DNA of 9,356 nucleotides, from positions 1 to 9,356 of the forward strand of contig CAKTNU010000054.1 of the NCBI GenBank assembly GCA_934589325.1, written 5' to 3'. The stretch comes from an uncultured Oscillospiraceae bacterium (lineage in GTDB: Bacteria; Bacillota_A; Clostridia; Oscillospirales; Oscillospiraceae). The position numbers and the translations under genes are program-made. Below, one piece after another: positions 6,928 through 9,356 of this stretch. The notes under the pieces were generated by a model. That model had not been told where the DNA came from. It saw nothing but the letters and a program-made list of their open reading frames with translations, and ran no database searches. How positions within the stretch are numbered: position 1 is the stretch's first letter; every line of letters starts with the position of its first letter.

Positions 6928-8121
6928 TCAGATCTCCTCCCCGGTGTATATCATGGCACCCGCCGGAACGGAGGCGGAGCCGCGGATCTCTATGTTCGGC
7001 CCGCAGGTCGCGACGCCCCAAGCGTCCGTCCCATCGGGCGGCGCGCCGATATGCGCGGCGCTGTGCACAACGGTGTTCTCACCGATGATGGCATATTCAA
7101 CCACGGCCCCGTCCTCAATGACGGCACCTGGCATGACGACGCTGTATATGACGCTTGCGCCCCTGCCGACCCTGACATTCGAGGACAGCACGGAGTTCTC
7201 AACATGACCGTATATCTCGCAGCCCTCGGTCACTATCGAGTGGATTATCTCCGACTCCGAGCCGGCGTAATGCGGCGGGCAGATCGGGCTGCGGCTGCTT
7301 ATCGGCCATGCGGGGTCAAAGAGATTTATCTGCGACATGGACAGCATGTCCATGTTCGCGTCCCAAAGGCTCGTTATCGTGCCGACATCGCGCCAGTAGC
7401 CCTTGAAGCGGTACGGCCACAGCTTCTCGCCCGCGGCAAGCATGCTCGGGATTATGTTCTTGCCGAAGTCCTTGCTGGAGTACGGGTCGTTCTCATCGGC
7501 GATCAGATACTCGCGGAGCTTCTTCCAGTTGAAGATATATATACCCATCGAGGCCAGATCGCTCTTGGGATGCTTGGGCTTTTCCTCAAACTCGCTGACA
7601 AAGCCGTCCTCGCCGAGGTTCATTATGCCGAAGCGCGTGGCCTCGTCCATTGAGACCTGAAGCACGGAGATGGTGCAGGCGGCGTCATGCTCGATGTGCT
7701 CACGCAGCATATCTGCGTAGTCCATCTTATAGATGTGGTCGCCGGAGAGGATAAGAACGTTTTCAGGGTCGTAATTTTCTATAAAGCCGATATTCTGGTA
7801 GATCGCGTTTGCGGTGCCGGAGAACCACGAGCCCTTTTCCCCTGCGCTCTGATACGGCGGCAGTATATACACACCGCCGTCGGAAACGTCAAGATCCCAT
7901 GGCTGGCCGCTGCCGATATAGCTGTTGAGCTGGAGCGGGCGGTACTGGGTCAGTACGCCGACGGTGTCGATGCCGGAGTTTGCGCAGTTGGAGAGCGGAA
8001 AGTCGATTATCCGGTACTTCCCGCCGAAGGGAACGCTGGGTTTTGCCACGTTCTGGGTCAGCGCATAGAGCCTTGAGCCCTGTCCGCCGGCCAGCAGCAT
8101 AGCGATACAGTTTTTCTTCAT
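6928..8121 (-). CDS. glgC: Glucose-1-phosphate adenylyltransferase, catalytic subunit GlgC
   Basis: A complete 397-residue ADP-glucose pyrophosphorylase, which makes ADP-glucose and pyrophosphate from ATP and glucose-1-phosphate, the committed step of bacterial glycogen synthesis. The N-terminal nucleotidyltransferase domain has [10 protein letters not shown] (9-18), [16 protein letters not shown] (26-41), GTANAIYQN (102-110), [10 protein letters not shown] (126-135) with Asp128 as a metal ligand, and FEEKPK (178-183). The last third or so is a beta-helix domain for oligomerisation and allostery. The frame stays open 16 codons further upstream to a TTG, but the ATG at 8121 is chosen because it has AAGGAG 7 nt before it and gives the family's normal start [13 protein letters not shown]. 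The codons further upstream would have to be translated from the hairpin-containing spacer. glgD follows after 3 nt. Confidence 0.97.
   Translation of the reverse strand: MKKNCIAMLLAGGQGSRLYALTQNVAKPSVPFGGKYRIIDFPLSNCANSGIDTVGVLTQYRPLQLNSYIGSGQPWDLDVSDGGVYILPPYQSAGEKGSWFSGTANAIYQNIGFIENYDPENVLILSGDHIYKMDYADMLREHIEHDAACTISVLQVSMDEATRFGIMNLGEDGFVSEFEEKPKHPKSDLASMGIYIFNWKKLREYLIADENDPYSSKDFGKNIIPSMLAAGEKLWPYRFKGYWRDVGTITSLWDANMDMLSMSQINLFDPAWPISSRSPICPPHYAGSESEIIHSIVTEGCEIYGHVENSVLSSNVRVGRGASVIYSVVMPGAVIEDGAVVEYAIIGENTVVHSAAHIGAPPDGTDAWGVATCGPNIEIRGSASVPAGAMIYTGEEI
6934..6940 (-). promoter_or_regulatory. Ribosome binding site of glgD, inside the glgC coding end
   Basis: GGAGGAG on the minus strand, 9 nt before the glgD ATG at 6924. 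It lies within the last codons of glgC, supporting translational coupling of the two subunits. Confidence 0.75.
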
Positions 8122-8128
8122 AGGCGGT

Positions 8129-8134
8129 CTCCTT
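8129..8134 (-). promoter_or_regulatory. Ribosome binding site of glgC (decides its start)
   Basis: AAGGAG on the minus strand, 7 nt before the ATG at 8121. It rules against the longer reading from the TTG at 8169. Confidence 0.82.
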
Positions 8135-8140
8135 TTTGAA

Positions 8141-8169
8141 TCGGCGGCAGGGAAAACCGCTGCCGCCAA
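8141..8169 (-). other. GC-rich hairpin in the pth-glgC spacer
   Basis: In the minus-strand RNA, 8169-8160 pairs with 8150-8141: eight Watson-Crick pairs (GGCGGCAG with CTGCCGCC) plus an outer G-U and an A-U pair, around a 9-nt loop that can itself pair GG with CC. It begins 4 nt past the pth stop and ends 6 nt before the glgC ribosome binding site. No U-run follows it (the next run is A5), so it does not look like an intrinsic terminator. A processing, stabilising or attenuating role is possible but not shown. Confidence 0.5.
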
Positions 8170-8173
8170 CCGT

Positions 8174-8761
8174 TCAGTTATATAAGTTCATGGCGCGGTC
8201 GGCGCCCTTTGTGATATAACATTCGACTGCTGCCGCTGCGCGCTCTGCCGCGGCAAGCATATCCTCCGCGTCCTTGCCGCGGAATGTTGACAAGACCCAA
8301 TCGGCCATGTCATAGTCCGGGTGAGGCGCGGCGCCGACGCCGATGCGTATTCTTGGGAACTGATCGGTGCCGAGCATCGCGATGATGTTTTTAAGCCCGT
8401 TGTGCCCGCCGGCGGAGCCCTTTGTCCGCACACGGAGCTTGCCTATCGGCAGGGCGACCTCGTCCGACACGACGATGACGTGCTCCGGCGGTATCTTGTA
8501 GAAATTTACCGCCTGCGCCACAGCCTCACCGGAGAGATTCATAAAGGTCTGCGGCTTCATGAGCATGATGCCCTCGCCGTTTATCTCGCAGGTGCCGGTC
8601 AGAGCCTTGAAGCGGGCGCGGTTTATTGCCGTGCCCTGAGCCTTGGCCATCGCATCGCCCGCCATGAAGCCCGCGTTGTGGCGTGTCATCTCATATTTGA
8701 CGCCGGGATTGCCGAGAAATACGACAAGCCAGCTTATGCCGCTCGGACGCTTGAAAAGCAT
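8174..8761 (-). CDS. pth: Peptidyl-tRNA hydrolase
   Basis: A complete 195-residue Pth, which cleaves the ester bond of peptidyl-tRNAs released by stalled ribosomes and is normally essential. Family motifs are in place: [17 protein letters not shown] (16-32) with catalytic His28 (His20 in E. coli) and Asn18 (Asn10), [10 protein letters not shown] (69-78) with Asn75 (Asn68), SDEVALP (99-105) with Asp100 (Asp93), and [10 protein letters not shown] (115-124) with His120 (His113). The eight residues before [10 protein letters not shown] are a slightly longer head than in E. coli. The ATG has AGAGGT 6 nt upstream (8768-8773). It starts 27 nt after prs ends; in Bacillus-type genomes prs and pth are also close together, which fits a conserved housekeeping unit. 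Confidence 0.97.
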   Translation of the reverse strand: MLFKRPSGISWLVVFLGNPGVKYEMTRHNAGFMAGDAMAKAQGTAINRARFKALTGTCEINGEGIMLMKPQTFMNLSGEAVAQAVNFYKIPPEHVIVVSDEVALPIGKLRVRTKGSAGGHNGLKNIIAMLGTDQFPRIRIGVGAAPHPDYDMADWVLSTFRGKDAEDMLAAAERAAAAVECYITKGADRAMNLYN

Positions 8762-8767
8762 GGGTCT

Positions 8768-8773
8768 ACCTCT
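8768..8773 (-). promoter_or_regulatory. Ribosome binding site of pth
   Basis: AGAGGT on the minus strand with a 6-nt spacer to the ATG at 8761. It lies wholly within the 27-nt gap between prs and pth. Confidence 0.7.
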
Positions 8774-8788
8774 ATATGTTATAGGTTA

Positions 8789-9356
8789 TCAGTCAAACAG
8801 GTTGGAGATGGAAACTTCCTCGTAGATCCTGCGTATTGCCTCGGCAAATACGGGAGCGGTGGACAGGTAGCTGATCTTATCGAGCTTGGGCTTGTCAGCA
8901 GGGTAGGGGATAGTGTCGAGGAAGAGCATTTCCTTGATGCAGCTGTTCTCGATGCGCTCGAGAGCGGGGCCGGAGAGAACGCCGTGGGTCGCGCAGGCGT
9001 ATACGTCCTTCGCTCCGCCTATCTCCTTTATGGCCTTTGCAGCGCCGCAGAGGGAGCCGGCGGTGTCAACAATGTCGTCAAGCAGTATGCAGGTCTTGCC
9101 CTCGACGTTGCCGATGATGTTCATGACCTCAGACTGGTTTGCCTTTTCACGGCGCTTATCAACGATGGCCAGGTTTACGCCGAGCTTCATGGAGAAGGCA
9201 CGGGCGCGGGCAGTGCTGCCGACGTCGGGAGAGACGACCATAAGGTCCTCGTTGCCCTTGCCGAACATCTTGACATAGTGCTTGGAGAAAAGATGTGCGC
9301 CCATAAGGTTGTCGACCGGAATGTCGAAGAAGCCCTGAATCTGGGCGGCGTGCAGG
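8789..9356 (-). CDS. prs: Ribose-phosphate pyrophosphokinase, C-terminal part (5' end cut by window edge)
   Basis: PRPP synthase transfers pyrophosphate from ATP to ribose-5-phosphate to give PRPP for purine, pyrimidine, histidine, tryptophan and NAD synthesis. The frame stays open to the right edge, giving 188 complete visible residues; the Met at base 9304 is internal. The visible start LHAAQIQGFFDIPVDNL is the conserved dimer/allosteric segment of class I Prs. VVSPDVGSTARAR follows at visible residues 40-52, then the PRPP-binding loop LLDDIVDTAGS at 91-101, and the tail has STAPVFAEAIRRI. The protein ends in SNLFD. The first half, including the ATP-binding flexible loop, lies beyond the window. 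As the first visible gene of the minus-strand run, it or genes upstream of it should carry the main promoter, which is not in view. Confidence 0.97.
   Translation of the reverse strand, partial: LHAAQIQGFFDIPVDNLMGAHLFSKHYVKMFGKGNEDLMVVSPDVGSTARARAFSMKLGVNLAIVDKRREKANQSEVMNIIGNVEGKTCILLDDIVDTAGSLCGAAKAIKEIGGAKDVYACATHGVLSGPALERIENSCIKEMLFLDTIPYPADKPKLDKISYLSTAPVFAEAIRRIYEEVSISNLFD

Noticed and set aside
6100..7653. Long plus-strand open frames opposite glgD (6100-6795) and glgC (6910-7653).
   Set aside because: Both are in the same register-aligned antisense frame as the true genes, so they are shadows of codon bias and show no recognisable domain.
5812..8121. glgC and glgD as a recent duplication or broken copy.
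   Set aside because: Loss of catalytic motifs in GlgD is the known state of this subunit in Bacillota, and the two proteins are strongly diverged, so this is an old functional pair and not a decaying gene.
8122..8169. A 16-codon N-terminal extension of GlgC from a TTG start.
   Set aside because: The extension would run through the hairpin, lacks a spaced ribosome binding site, and would shift the enzyme away from its usual N-terminus; the ATG at 8121 has AAGGAG at 7 nt.
8177..8188. TATATAA-like bases at the 3' end of pth as a -10 element for glgC.
   Set aside because: No reasonable -35 sequence lies 16-19 nt upstream, and the bases are ordinary coding sequence for the last pth residues.

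Overview
The window reads as ordinary chromosome from a fairly GC-rich member of the Bacillota, most likely a clostridial (Oscillospiraceae/Ruminococcaceae-like) gut-type bacterium. The reasons are a GlgC plus GlgD pair of ADP-glucose pyrophosphorylase subunits, a prs-pth neighbourhood of the Gram-positive kind, a short single-domain LUD protein of the type seen in Clostridia, and strong AGGAGG-like ribosome binding sites. The taxonomic assignment is inference from protein character only. Gene density is very high: no stretch of even 120 bases lacks a gene, and I see no mobile element, tRNA, rRNA or CRISPR array.

Layout. Left part, plus strand: the 3' end of the housekeeping sigma factor gene rpoD (cut by the left edge) and, 6 nt later, a complete MalY/PatB-type PLP-dependent C-S lyase gene. 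These end in a perfect 27-bp-arm inverted repeat (1736-1796) that works as a terminator from both sides. Right part, all minus strand, transcribed from the right edge towards the terminator: prs (cut by the right edge), pth, glgC, glgD, glgP, a psuK-like PfkB kinase and a LUD-domain protein. Intergenic gaps run from a 16-nt overlap (glgP/psuK) to 52 nt (pth/glgC), so the seven genes look like one transcription unit or a few overlapping ones, closed by the same bidirectional terminator.

How the genes fit together. GlgC with GlgD makes ADP-glucose from glucose-1-phosphate and ATP, and GlgP releases glucose-1-phosphate from glycogen, so both branches of glycogen turnover are encoded side by side. 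Glycogen synthase (glgA) and branching enzyme (glgB) are not in the window. Prs makes PRPP from ribose-5-phosphate. PsuK would phosphorylate pseudouridine, whose cleavage by PsuG gives uracil and ribose-5-phosphate, but psuG is not here. Pth recycles peptidyl-tRNA. The LUD protein has no assigned reaction.

I did not find a clearly new system. The most worthwhile points are the unusual gene company (glycogen genes directly behind prs-pth, followed by an orphan psuK and an orphan LUD protein), the symmetric terminator, a GC-rich hairpin between pth and glgC, and a non-canonical residue beside the PLP lysine of GlgP. Very long open frames on the opposite strand of the glg genes and malY are register-aligned shadows, not genes.
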